Shown here: positions 1-6,004 of the stretch, piece by piece | Numbering within the stretch: position 1 is the first letter of the stretch | Layout of the letters: the number at the start of each line of letters is the position of its first letter | Assembly: GCA_900545035.1 (NCBI GenBank) | Contig: UQXM01000100.1 | Span: 1-6,919, forward strand | Length of the DNA: 6,919 nt | Source of the DNA: an uncultured Fusobacterium sp. | Lineage (GTDB): Bacteria > Fusobacteriota > Fusobacteriia > Fusobacteriales > Fusobacteriaceae | Reading direction: 5' to 3' | The notes under the pieces: model-generated | Told to the model about the DNA's origin: nothing | Seen by the model: the letters and a program-made list of their open reading frames with translations, nothing else | Database searches by the model: none | Position numbers and translations under genes: made by a program

Positions 1-51
1 AGAGGTAAAAATTTTAACTATAAAAAAAGTATCGAGCATGATAGATAAAAA

Positions 52-855
52 ATGGCATATGAAGAATTATATACTTTTCTTTTCAGCATGTATTGTTTTG
101 AGTTTGAAAACAGATGTACTTGCTTTGTAATGAAAAAGAATGAAGAAATAATTTTTGGAAGAAATAGTGATTTTTTAACTGAATTGGAAAAGTTATATGA
201 CAGTTGTTATTATAAATTAGAAAAAAGTTATAGTTTTATTGGAAATACGACAGCTTTTACAGAGATAGAAGATGGGATAAATGAATATGGCTTAACAGTT
301 GGATTAACATTTATTTATCCTAAAATAAGAAAAGCGGGACTTAATGCTGGTATGCTGGTGAGATATCTTTTAGAAAAATGTAAAACAGTTACAGAAGCAG
401 TAAAAGAATTAAAAAAACTTCCTATTGCTTCAGCACAAGGAATAACTTTAGCAGATAAGCAAGGAAATATGGTGGTAATTGAATGTAATCCTGAAAAAAT
501 TACTGTAATTTATCCACAAGAGCAAGAAAATTTTGTTGTATCTGCAAATAATTTTTATTCTATTAAAATGAAAAAATATAGAAATCCTGATATTGATGAC
601 TGGAGATCAGATGAAAGATATGAAACAGTTAAAAGAGCTTTAAAAGAAAATCAAAAAAGTTTTTCTTTTGAATTTGCTAAAAATTTATTATCAGGAAAAT
701 ACGGTTTTATGTGCCAGTATGATAGAAAAACAGGAGCTGATACAGTTTGGTCTTGTATATATTTTTTAAATAAAGATAAAATTTATCGTGTTGAAGGTAA
801 TCCATCACGAAAGCAATTCAAAGAAGATAAAAGATTAAAATTTAAAGAAATGTAG
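52..855 (+). CDS. Linear amide C-N hydrolase, choloylglycine hydrolase / C45-like Ntn hydrolase; 5' end uncertain
   Basis: The protein looks like an N-terminal-nucleophile amidase of the choloylglycine hydrolase / penicillin acylase / peptidase C45 group, which cleaves linear amide bonds; the substrate cannot be told. Visible features: a CTCF motif with Cys22 as likely nucleophile, then GRNSDF (Arg37, Asp40) at the spacing expected from bile salt hydrolases, GINEYGL (75-81, Asn77 likely oxyanion/substrate residue), an SANNF segment with Asn166/Asn167, and a conserved-looking tail with DTVWS and GNPSRK. The core and C-terminus look complete. In this family the Cys becomes the mature N-terminus, so the 21 residues before it would have to be removed. 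The ATG at 52 has no Shine-Dalgarno, and frame +2, open from base 2 to the stop at 128-130, encodes a hydrophobic signal-like segment ending near the Cys. The real start may therefore lie in that frame, with a frameshift here (disrupted gene or sequence error). A terminator follows directly. Family call firm, start weak. Confidence 0.72.
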   Translation: MAYEELYTFLFSMYCFEFENRCTCFVMKKNEEIIFGRNSDFLTELEKLYDSCYYKLEKSYSFIGNTTAFTEIEDGINEYGLTVGLTFIYPKIRKAGLNAGMLVRYLLEKCKTVTEAVKELKKLPIASAQGITLADKQGNMVVIECNPEKITVIYPQEQENFVVSANNFYSIKMKKYRNPDIDDWRSDERYETVKRALKENQKSFSFEFAKNLLSGKYGFMCQYDRKTGADTVWSCIYFLNKDKIYRVEGNPSRKQFKEDKRLKFKEM

Positions 856-857
856 TA

Positions 858-911
858 GAAAAGGGGGAATATTGTATTTATAAGATTACAATAGTTTCTC
901 CACCCTTTTTT
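858..911 (+). terminator. Intrinsic terminator after the amidase gene
   Basis: Two nested inverted repeats form one interrupted stem. The outer arms are AAAAGGG (859-865) and CCCTTTT (903-909), and the inner arms are TATTGTA (870-876) and TACAATA (887-893) around a 10-base loop. A run of six T (906-911) ends the structure. It starts just after the amidase stop codon and separates that gene from the copper operon. The internal loop between the stems makes it weaker than a continuous hairpin. Confidence 0.65.
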
Positions 912-925
912 GAAAAAATATATTG

Positions 926-954
926 TTGACAGAAAAATAAAAGAATGTTACTAT
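926..954 (+). promoter_or_regulatory. Predicted sigma-70 promoter of the copA operon
   Basis: A perfect -35 box TTGACA (926-931) is followed after 17 bases by TACTAT (949-954), which matches the -10 consensus at four of six positions. Transcription would start near 961, about 40 bases before the copA start codon. A good -35 with a moderate -10 suits a regulated promoter. The position between the upstream terminator and copA supports the call. Confidence 0.6.
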
Positions 955-957
955 TTT

Positions 958-976
958 TATAGAGTACCCCCCTATA
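958..976 (+). promoter_or_regulatory. Candidate CsoR operator (C-tract with flanking dyad)
   Basis: The segment holds arms TATAG (958-962) and CTATA (972-976), perfect reverse complements separated by 9 bases that include most of a run of six C (967-972), giving TACCCCCCTA at 965-974. Known CsoR operators contain TACCC/GGGTA-type G/C tracts inside an A/T dyad near the start site. A C6 run stands out in this A+T-rich DNA and lies at the predicted transcription start of an operon that encodes CsoR. The matching G-tract half is missing, so the match to the known consensus is only partial. Confidence 0.4.
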
Positions 977-988
977 TTGAAATTGAAA

Positions 989-993
989 AGAGG
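989..993 (+). promoter_or_regulatory. Ribosome binding site of copA
   Basis: AGAGG lies 8 bases before the ATG at 1002. It fixes the copA start at the codon that gives a complete first HMA domain. Confidence 0.65.
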
Positions 994-1001
994 TAATATA
1001 A

Positions 1002-3788
1002 ATGAAAGAAAAATACAAATTAACCGGTGTAGGTTGTATGAAGTGTGTTGCCAAAATAGAAAAAAATCTTTCTGAAATGAAAGGTGTTGAGAATGTAAAA
1101 GTTGATGTTGAAACAAAATATATGGATATATCTTATGATGAAAAAACAGTTCCATTCAGTGAGATAGAAAAAAAACTTATAGAAATTGGGTATGGAATAG
1201 ATAAAAATATTGAAGAAAGCGAAGAGGAAAAAAAAGAGGTTGTATGTGAATTTCAGCAAGAAGAGATTCAGAAAAAAAATGAAGTTCTGTCAAAAAAAGA
1301 CAGTAAAAAACAATTTAAACTTTCAGGAGTAACTTGCCAAGCTTGTGTAAGAAGAATAGAAACAAAAGTAGGAAAGATACAGGGAGTTAAAACTGCTGTG
1401 GTAAATCTTGCGACAGAAGAATTGACTGTAGAATATGATGATGAGCTTACAAATCAAAAAAAAATAGAGGAAGAAGTAATATCAGCTGGTTATGGAATAG
1501 AGGAAAAAACAGAAGCTTCTGAACTTAATGTGAGAATTGAGGGGATAAGCTGTCAGGCCTGTGTTGCAAATATAGAGAGAAAAATAGGGAAACTTGATGG
1601 TATTATAAGTGCAGAAGTAAATCTTGCTACAAACAGAGGAAAATTTATTTATGACAGCAGCAAGATAAAAGCTTCTGAAATTATAACAGTGATAGATAAT
1701 CTTGGAGGATATAAAGCCATAAAAGATGAAGAGGTAAAACCTGAAGATGAGGTTAAAAAAGAAGCGGAAATGAAGAGAGAATTTTTGGAATTTAAAACTG
1801 CAATAGTTTTGGCAGCCATAGTTTTTTACATCACTATGGGACATATGATGGGAATGCCTCTGCCAAGTATAATTTCTCCTGATATAAATTCAATAAATTA
1901 TGCACTTGTTCAGCTTGTATTAGCAGTTCCTGTAATGCTTATAGGAAGAAGATTTTATACAGTGGGAATAAGAGCCTTGATAAAAGGTGCTCCTAATATG
2001 GATTCTCTTATTGCAACAGGAACGGGAGCAGCTCTTGTGTACAGTATATTTGGAACATACGAGATAATTCAAGGAAAGATAGAATATGTTCACGCTCTTT
2101 ATTATGAATCAGCAGTTGTAATTATAGCTCTTATTATGTTTGGAAAACTTTTAGAAAAAAGAAGTAAAGGAAAAACTTCGGAAGCTATAAAAAAACTTAT
2201 GGGACTGCAGTCTAAGAAAGCTTCATTGGTAAAAAACGGAGAGATAATTCTTGTAGATATAGAAGAAGTAAGTGCAGGAGATATTATTCTTGTAAAACCC
2301 GGAGAAAGTATTCCTGTTGACGGAAAAGTTGTTGAAGGAAACACAAATATTGATGAATCAATGCTTACAGGGGAAAGTATTCCAGTAAGAAAACAGACAG
2401 GAGATAATGTTTTTGGTGCTACAATCAATAAAAACGGAAGTATTAAAATAGAAGCAACAGCTGTCGGAAAAGATACTGTTCTTGCAAAAATTATAAAACT
2501 TGTGGAAGATGCACAGGGGTCGAAAGCTCCTATAGCAAAAATGGCTGATGTAATCTCAGGATATTTTGTTCCGATAGTGATAGGAATAGCTGTTGTGTCA
2601 AGTGCAATGTGGTATATTTTAGGAAGAACAGGAGCTGTAAATCTTTCAATAAGTCCAAGCATATTTGCTTTGACAATATTTATTTCAGTTCTTGTAATTG
2701 CTTGTCCTTGTTCTTTGGGACTTGCAACTCCAACTGCTATTATGGTAGGAACAGGAAGAGGGGCAGAGCTTGGTATTTTGATAAAATCAGGGGAAGCTCT
2801 TGAAAAGGCTCATAAATTGAATATAATAGTTTTTGATAAAACAGGAACAATTACAGAGGGGAAACCTGTAATTACAGATGTGCTTATTGATAAAAATAAC
2901 TTTACGGAAAAAGATTTTTCGGAAGAGCAATTTTTAAAAATAACAGCTTCTGTGGAACAACATTCAGAACATCCTCTTGGAGAAGCTGTAGTGGAAGAGG
3001 TTAAGAGCAGAGGAATATCTCTTGATGAAGTTAAAAATTTTACAAGCATTTCAGGAGAGGGAATTATCGGAGAAACAGGAAACAGAAAAGTTATTGTGGG
3101 GAACTACAAGATTTTCAAAAATAATGGTATAATAATTCCTGAAAACAATGAAAGCGAAAGATTGGCTCAAGAAGGAAAAACACCTATATTTGTAGGGATT
3201 GACGGAAAATATGCAGGACTTATAGCTGTTGCCGATGTGATTAAGGAAAATTCCAAAGAAAGTGTAGCAGCTCTAAAAAAAATGGGTCTTCAAGTAGCCA
3301 TGATAACAGGAGACAACAGAAAAACCGCAGAAGTTGTGGCAAAACAAGTGGGCATTGATATCATTCTTGCAGAAGTAAGTCCTGAAGATAAATATCTTGA
3401 AGTAAAGAGATTGCAGAATGAGGGATTGAAAGTTGGAATGGTGGGGGACGGAATAAATGATTCTCCTGCACTTTCACAGGCTGATGTTGGAATAGCAATC
3501 GGAGGCGGAACAGATATTGCAATGGAAAGTGCTGATGTTATTTTGATGAAAAAAGATTTGAAAGATGTAGCTGTTGCAATGAAACTAAGCCATGCAGTTA
3601 TAAAAAATATAAAAGAAAATCTTTTCTGGGCATTTTTATATAACAGTCTTGGAATACCTGTGGCAGCGGGAGCGTTATTTTTAATAACCGGGCATCTTTT
3701 AAATCCTATGATTGCCGGAGGAGCTATGGCAATGAGTTCAGTTTCGGTTGTAACAAATGCGTTAAGACTTAGAAATTTTGGAAAATAG
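1002..3788 (+). CDS. copA: Cu+-exporting P1B-type ATPase CopA with three HMA domains
   Basis: Membrane ATPase that exports Cu+ from the cytoplasm using ATP. Order of domains in 928 aa: three heavy-metal-associated domains with CxxC pairs at Cys12/15, Cys112/115 and Cys184/187; acidic/lysine-rich linkers around 70-103 and 242-260; membrane helices from about 265; actuator domain with TGES (456-459); transport helix with CPC (568-570); phosphorylation motif DKTGT (Asp612); nucleotide-domain HP (657-658) and GEG (685-687); MITGDN (767-772); GDGIND (815-820); then the last two helices. The Cu+ group residues are all present: CPC in helix 4, Tyr880-Asn881 in helix 5, and Met909/Ser913 in helix 6. 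This P1B-1 set argues for Cu+ (or Ag+) rather than Zn/Cd. Three HMA domains are more than the one or two usual in bacteria; the first (GVGCMKC) differs from the other two (TCQAC, SCQAC), which resemble each other. It is the first gene of an operon with csoR 27 bases downstream and is probably repressed by it. No catalytic residue is missing. Confidence 0.97.
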   Translation: MKEKYKLTGVGCMKCVAKIEKNLSEMKGVENVKVDVETKYMDISYDEKTVPFSEIEKKLIEIGYGIDKNIEESEEEKKEVVCEFQQEEIQKKNEVLSKKDSKKQFKLSGVTCQACVRRIETKVGKIQGVKTAVVNLATEELTVEYDDELTNQKKIEEEVISAGYGIEEKTEASELNVRIEGISCQACVANIERKIGKLDGIISAEVNLATNRGKFIYDSSKIKASEIITVIDNLGGYKAIKDEEVKPEDEVKKEAEMKREFLEFKTAIVLAAIVFYITMGHMMGMPLPSIISPDINSINYALVQLVLAVPVMLIGRRFYTVGIRALIKGAPNMDSLIATGTGAALVYSIFGTYEIIQGKIEYVHALYYESAVVIIALIMFGKLLEKRSKGKTSEAIKKLMGLQSKKASLVKNGEIILVDIEEVSAGDIILVKPGESIPVDGKVVEGNTNIDESMLTGESIPVRKQTGDNVFGATINKNGSIKIEATAVGKDTVLAKIIKLVEDAQGSKAPIAKMADVISGYFVPIVIGIAVVSSAMWYILGRTGAVNLSISPSIFALTIFISVLVIACPCSLGLATPTAIMVGTGRGAELGILIKSGEALEKAHKLNIIVFDKTGTITEGKPVITDVLIDKNNFTEKDFSEEQFLKITASVEQHSEHPLGEAVVEEVKSRGISLDEVKNFTSISGEGIIGETGNRKVIVGNYKIFKNNGIIIPENNESERLAQEGKTPIFVGIDGKYAGLIAVADVIKENSKESVAALKKMGLQVAMITGDNRKTAEVVAKQVGIDIILAEVSPEDKYLEVKRLQNEGLKVGMVGDGINDSPALSQADVGIAIGGGTDIAMESADVILMKKDLKDVAVAMKLSHAVIKNIKENLFWAFLYNSLGIPVAAGALFLITGHLLNPMIAGGAMAMSSVSVVTNALRLRNFGK

Positions 3789-3805
3789 TTTTTAAAAATT
3801 ATCTT

Positions 3806-3810
3806 GGAGG
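3806..3810 (+). promoter_or_regulatory. Ribosome binding site of csoR
   Basis: GGAGG lies 5 bases before the ATG at 3816, within the 27-base gap after copA. No promoter is seen in the gap, so csoR is expected on the copA transcript. Confidence 0.7.
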
Positions 3811-3815
3811 TATAA

Positions 3816-4142
3816 ATGGCTGAGAAAAATGAAAAATTTAGATTAGAAGCAGAGGAGTGTACGGGAAGATATTGTACATCTGCTGAAACAAAACAGAAAC
3901 TGAAAGCCAGACTTAACAGAATAGAAGGACAGATAAGAGGAATAAGCAATATGGTGGAAAAAGATGCTTACTGTGATGACATTCTTAATCAGATATCTTC
4001 TGTGAGAGCTGCTCTTGCCGGTGTTTCAAAACAAGTACTTGAAGGGCATTTGAAACATTGTGTTGTAGATGGAATAAAAGAGGGCAGAGAGGGGCAGATT
4101 ATAGAAGAACTTATCTCTACATTGAATAAAATGATGAAGTAA
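3816..4142 (+). CDS. csoR: Copper-sensing transcriptional repressor CsoR
   Basis: All-helical repressor of the CsoR/RcnR (DUF156) family, which binds DNA as a tetramer and releases it on Cu(I) binding. The family motif ARLNRIEGQIRGI is at 31-43. The Cu(I) ligands of CsoR are all present: Cys53, His78 and Cys82, with the same 25- and 4-residue spacing as Cys36/His61/Cys65 of the Mycobacterium tuberculosis protein. The second-shell Tyr and Glu also map (Tyr52, Glu98). This supports CsoR over nickel-sensing RcnR or persulfide-sensing CstR. The N-terminus is odd: it adds Cys15 and Cys20 (ECTGRYC) before helix 1, outside the known sensor site. Its place directly behind copA suggests autoregulation through the site near 958-976. 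Length (108 aa) is normal. No separate promoter is seen. Confidence 0.93.
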   Translation: MAEKNEKFRLEAEECTGRYCTSAETKQKLKARLNRIEGQIRGISNMVEKDAYCDDILNQISSVRAALAGVSKQVLEGHLKHCVVDGIKEGREGQIIEELISTLNKMMK

Positions 4143-4158
4143 ATATATATTAAAATAT

Positions 4159-4162
4159 GGAG
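4159..4162 (+). promoter_or_regulatory. Weak ribosome binding site of the cysteine-rich gene
   Basis: GGAG lies 6 bases before the ATG at 4169. It is weaker than the sites of csoR, rplM and rpsI, so lower translation than its neighbours is likely. Confidence 0.5.
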
Positions 4163-4168
4163 TAAAAT

Positions 4169-4966
4169 ATGAATTATTTTTTATTTTTAAATCATCCCAA
4201 AGGAGAAGAAGTATATAAAGTAAATAAAGAAAACGAAGCAGCAGCCAGAAGATATTTTGAAACAGCAGAGCTTCTTGAAACAGAAGTTACAATAGAGGGA
4301 AAAACTTATCGTGCCAAAATAGACTATGAGATGTTTGCAAAACCTTCAAATTTTGATTGTTTTAATTGCAGTAATAACTGTTGTGCTGACAGTCCTTCAA
4401 AGCTTGGTGAAAAAGCTAAAAAGTTTCTTTTTGATAATAAGAATGAATTTGAAAAAATTACAAAGAATATGGAGATAGCAGAAGAGCTTGATTATGAAGC
4501 AGAAGAACTTCTTGAAGAACTGAGAACAGAAGAGAGTGGAAGAGAGATAATAAGAGAAATAGAAGATGAAACAGAGATGTGTTTTTATGCTTACAAAAAA
4601 GATAATAAAACAACTCTTTGCAGTATTCATTCAATGTGTCTTGATAAAAAAATGTCTTCAAAAGAAATTTGTTCTGTAAAACCTCTTGTATGTTCTCTTT
4701 GGCCTGTGGAAATTTTGTCAGAAGAGGATAATTCAATGCTGTATATTACTCTTCCTGATGATTTTACAAACAGTTTTACCATTGAAGATTATTATCAAAT
4801 TCCGTGTATAAATGAGGAACTTGTATACTCTGCTTTATTCAGGCGAAAAAATCCTGAGGGATTTACAGGAGAATACAAACCAATAATTGAAACATACAAG
4901 GAAACTATCATAAATTGTCTGGGAGAAGATGTATACAGAAAAATAAAGGAAAAATTATCTCTTTAA
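4169..4966 (+). CDS. Cysteine-rich putative metal-binding protein (YkgJ/DUF3109-like), third gene of the copper operon
   Basis: Cytoplasmic-looking protein of 265 aa with no signal peptide and no membrane segment. It has 11 cysteines. The first cluster is Cys64-x2-Cys67-x3-Cys71-Cys72. The second comprises Cys138, Cys151, Cys157, Cys168 and Cys175, ending in KPLVCSLWP. This CxxCxxxCC plus K/RPxxC..(W/F)P layout resembles the YkgJ/UPF0153 and DUF3109 families, thought to bind zinc or iron; their function is not established. Between the clusters lies a long acidic, probably helical stretch (about 80-135) rich in Glu and Lys. Two more cysteines lie in the C-terminal third. The gene follows csoR by 26 bases on the same strand with no terminator or promoter between, so it is probably co-transcribed with copA and csoR. 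A role in binding Cu(I), or in guarding an Fe-S or Zn site under copper stress, is inference from context only. Gene call strong, family moderate, function unknown. Confidence 0.85.
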   Translation: MNYFLFLNHPKGEEVYKVNKENEAAARRYFETAELLETEVTIEGKTYRAKIDYEMFAKPSNFDCFNCSNNCCADSPSKLGEKAKKFLFDNKNEFEKITKNMEIAEELDYEAEELLEELRTEESGREIIREIEDETEMCFYAYKKDNKTTLCSIHSMCLDKKMSSKEICSVKPLVCSLWPVEILSEEDNSMLYITLPDDFTNSFTIEDYYQIPCINEELVYSALFRRKNPEGFTGEYKPIIETYKETIINCLGEDVYRKIKEKLSL

Positions 4967-4981
4967 AATAAATGAAATATA

Positions 4982-5010
4982 TTGACAAACCATTGGAAAT
5001 CATATATAAT
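4982..5010 (+). promoter_or_regulatory. Consensus sigma-70 promoter of rplM-rpsI
   Basis: TTGACA (4982-4987) and TATAAT (5005-5010) are both perfect matches to consensus and are separated by the ideal 17 bases. Transcription would begin near 5017, giving a leader of roughly 70 bases. Such strength fits constitutive ribosomal protein expression. Confidence 0.92.
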
Positions 5011-5016
5011 AACAAG

Positions 5017-5076
5017 GTAAATTAACCTTTCCCACAAAGGACCGTTGCGTTATATTATAAAAATATAACTTATTTT
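5017..5076 (+). promoter_or_regulatory. Structured rplM 5' leader, candidate L13 autoregulatory element
   Basis: The predicted leader holds two hairpins. The first has stem CCTTT (5026-5030) / AAAGG (5036-5040) with loop CCCAC. The second has an 8-bp stem GTTATATT (5049-5056) / AATATAAC (5062-5069) with a 5-base loop. Between them lies ACCGTTGC, richer in G/C than the surroundings. Leaders of rplM in low-GC Gram-positive bacteria are known to carry an L13-responsive element, and this one may be equivalent. The second hairpin is A/U-only and followed by TTATTTT, so it could act as a weak attenuator. The structure is seen; the regulatory role is inferred. Confidence 0.42.
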
Positions 5077-5082
5077 AGGAGG
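5077..5082 (+). promoter_or_regulatory. Ribosome binding site deciding the GTG start of rplM
   Basis: A perfect AGGAGG lies 6 bases before GTG 5089. The next in-frame ATG is seven codons in and would be too far from the site and would cut the conserved N-terminus. Confidence 0.85.
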
Positions 5083-5088
5083 AAAAAA

Positions 5089-5523
5089 GTGAATAAATAC
5101 ACTGTAATGCAAAGAAAAGAAGATGTAGTTAGAGATTGGTATCACTACGACGCTGAAGGAGTTGTTTTAGGAAGATTAGCAGTGGAAATTGCTAAAAAAT
5201 TAATGGGAAAAGAAAAAGTATCTTTCACTCCACATATTGACGGAGGAGATTATGTTGTAGTAACAAACATTGAAAAATTAGTAGTTACTGGAAACAAAAT
5301 GAAAGACAAACTTTACTATAGACACTCTGGATTCCCTGGAGGAATTAAGAAAAGAACTTTAGAAGAAGTTTTAAATGTTAAACCAGAAGACGCTTTAATG
5401 CTGGCTGTAAAAAGAATGCTTCCAAAAAACAGATTAGGAAGACAGCAATTAACAAGATTAAGATTATTTGTTGGTGCTGAGCACGATCACGCAGCACAAA
5501 AACCAGTAAAGGCTGAAATTTAA
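5089..5523 (+). CDS. rplM: Large ribosomal subunit protein L13 (uL13)
   Basis: Early-assembling protein of the 50S subunit that binds 23S rRNA. At 144 aa it is within two residues of the Escherichia coli protein. Recognisable family segments: RDWYHYDAEGVVLGRLA (15-31), the HIDGGDYVVVTN region (49-60), YYRHSGFPGG (76-85), and MLAVKRMLPKNRLGRQQL (104-121), ending in the usual AQKP tail. The start is GTG, fixed by AGGAGG. The stop codon TAA (5521-5523) overlaps the ribosome binding site of rpsI, so the two genes form the standard rplM-rpsI operon and may be translationally coupled. Expression comes from the perfect promoter at 4982-5010 and may be tuned by the structured leader. No anomaly in the protein. 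Confidence 0.98.
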   Translation: MNKYTVMQRKEDVVRDWYHYDAEGVVLGRLAVEIAKKLMGKEKVSFTPHIDGGDYVVVTNIEKLVVTGNKMKDKLYYRHSGFPGGIKKRTLEEVLNVKPEDALMLAVKRMLPKNRLGRQQLTRLRLFVGAEHDHAAQKPVKAEI

Positions 5524-5528
5524 GGAGG
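5522..5528 (+). promoter_or_regulatory. Ribosome binding site deciding the GTG start of rpsI
   Basis: AAGGAGG overlaps the rplM stop codon and lies 9 bases before GTG 5538. The in-frame ATG at 5547 would be 18 bases away, so GTG is preferred. Confidence 0.8.
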
Positions 5529-5537
5529 GTATTAACA

Positions 5538-5936
5538 GTGGCAGATATGAATCAATGTAGAGGAACTGGAAGAAGAAAAACTTCTGTAGCAAGAGTAAGA
5601 TTAATTCCTGGAGAAAAAGGAATAGTAATAAACGGAAAAGAAATGGCTCAATATTTCGGAGGAAGAGAAATCCTTTCTAAAATCGTTGAGCAGCCTTTAG
5701 TTTTAACAGAAACTTTAGACAAATACCAAGTAATCGTTAATGTTTACGGTGGAGGAAATGCCGGACAAGCTGGAGCAATCAGACACGGAATTTCTAGAGC
5801 TTTATTAGAAGCTGACGAAACTTTAAGAGGAGCTTTAAAAGAAGCTGGATTCTTAACAAGAGATTCAAGAATGGTTGAAAGAAAGAAATACGGAAAGAAA
5901 AAATCAAGAAGATCTCCACAATTCTCAAAACGTTAA
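5538..5936 (+). CDS. rpsI: Small ribosomal subunit protein S9 (uS9)
   Basis: Protein of the 30S head whose C-terminal tail reaches the P-site tRNA. Length is 132 aa, normal for the family. Family marks: GTGRRKTSVARVRL (9-22), the NVYGGGNAGQAGAIRHGISRAL region (68-89), the LTRDSRMVERKKYGKKKSRR region (106-125), and the invariant-looking SPQFSKR end, whose final Arg contacts tRNA. The start is GTG, only 14 bases after the rplM stop. An intrinsic terminator 23 bases past the stop closes the operon. Nothing unusual in the protein. Confidence 0.98.
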   Translation: MADMNQCRGTGRRKTSVARVRLIPGEKGIVINGKEMAQYFGGREILSKIVEQPLVLTETLDKYQVIVNVYGGGNAGQAGAIRHGISRALLEADETLRGALKEAGFLTRDSRMVERKKYGKKKSRRSPQFSKR

Positions 5937-5959
5937 GATTTTCAAAAACATGTATTATC

Positions 5960-5986
5960 AGCCCTGCAAAATTGCAGGGCTTTTTT
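5960..5986 (+). terminator. Strong intrinsic terminator of rplM-rpsI
   Basis: Perfect 10-bp inverted repeat AGCCCTGCAA (5960-5969) / TTGCAGGGCT (5972-5981), with the innermost A-T pairs probably opening to make a four-base loop. It is followed by six T (5981-5986). It is the clearest terminator in the window and separates the ribosomal operon from the DUF262 gene. Confidence 0.95.
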
Positions 5987-6004
5987 AAAACTTAAAATAA
6001 ATTT

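Noticed and set aside
886..1155. 89-aa open frame on the minus strand
   Set aside because: Overlaps the amidase terminator, the copA promoter and the copA start; Phe-rich shadow translation of A-rich DNA.
1320..1670. DNA direct repeat between the second and third HMA domains of copA
   Set aside because: The similarity follows from homologous protein domains (CQACV, VNLAT), not from a mobile or recombinational repeat.
2102..2662. 186-aa open frame on the minus strand
   Set aside because: Lies wholly inside copA, antisense to conserved ATPase domains; the translation resembles no family and reflects the codon pattern of copA.
2609..2803. 64-aa open frame on the plus strand inside copA
   Set aside because: Out of frame within the transmembrane/CPC coding region of copA; no independent support.
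3290..3949. 219-aa open frame on the minus strand
   Set aside because: Antisense to the copA 3' end and csoR, both certain genes; low-complexity Ser/Ile/Ala translation and no ribosome binding site that I can support.
4397..4736. Two overlapping minus-strand open frames of 77 and 92 aa
   Set aside because: Antisense to the acidic helical part of the cysteine-rich gene; GAA/AAA-rich codons read backwards give Phe/Leu-rich frames.
5972..5998. TTGCAG...TAAAAT as a promoter for the DUF262 gene
   Set aside because: The -35 matches only three of six positions, spacing is 15 bases, and the start site would fall on the ribosome binding site.
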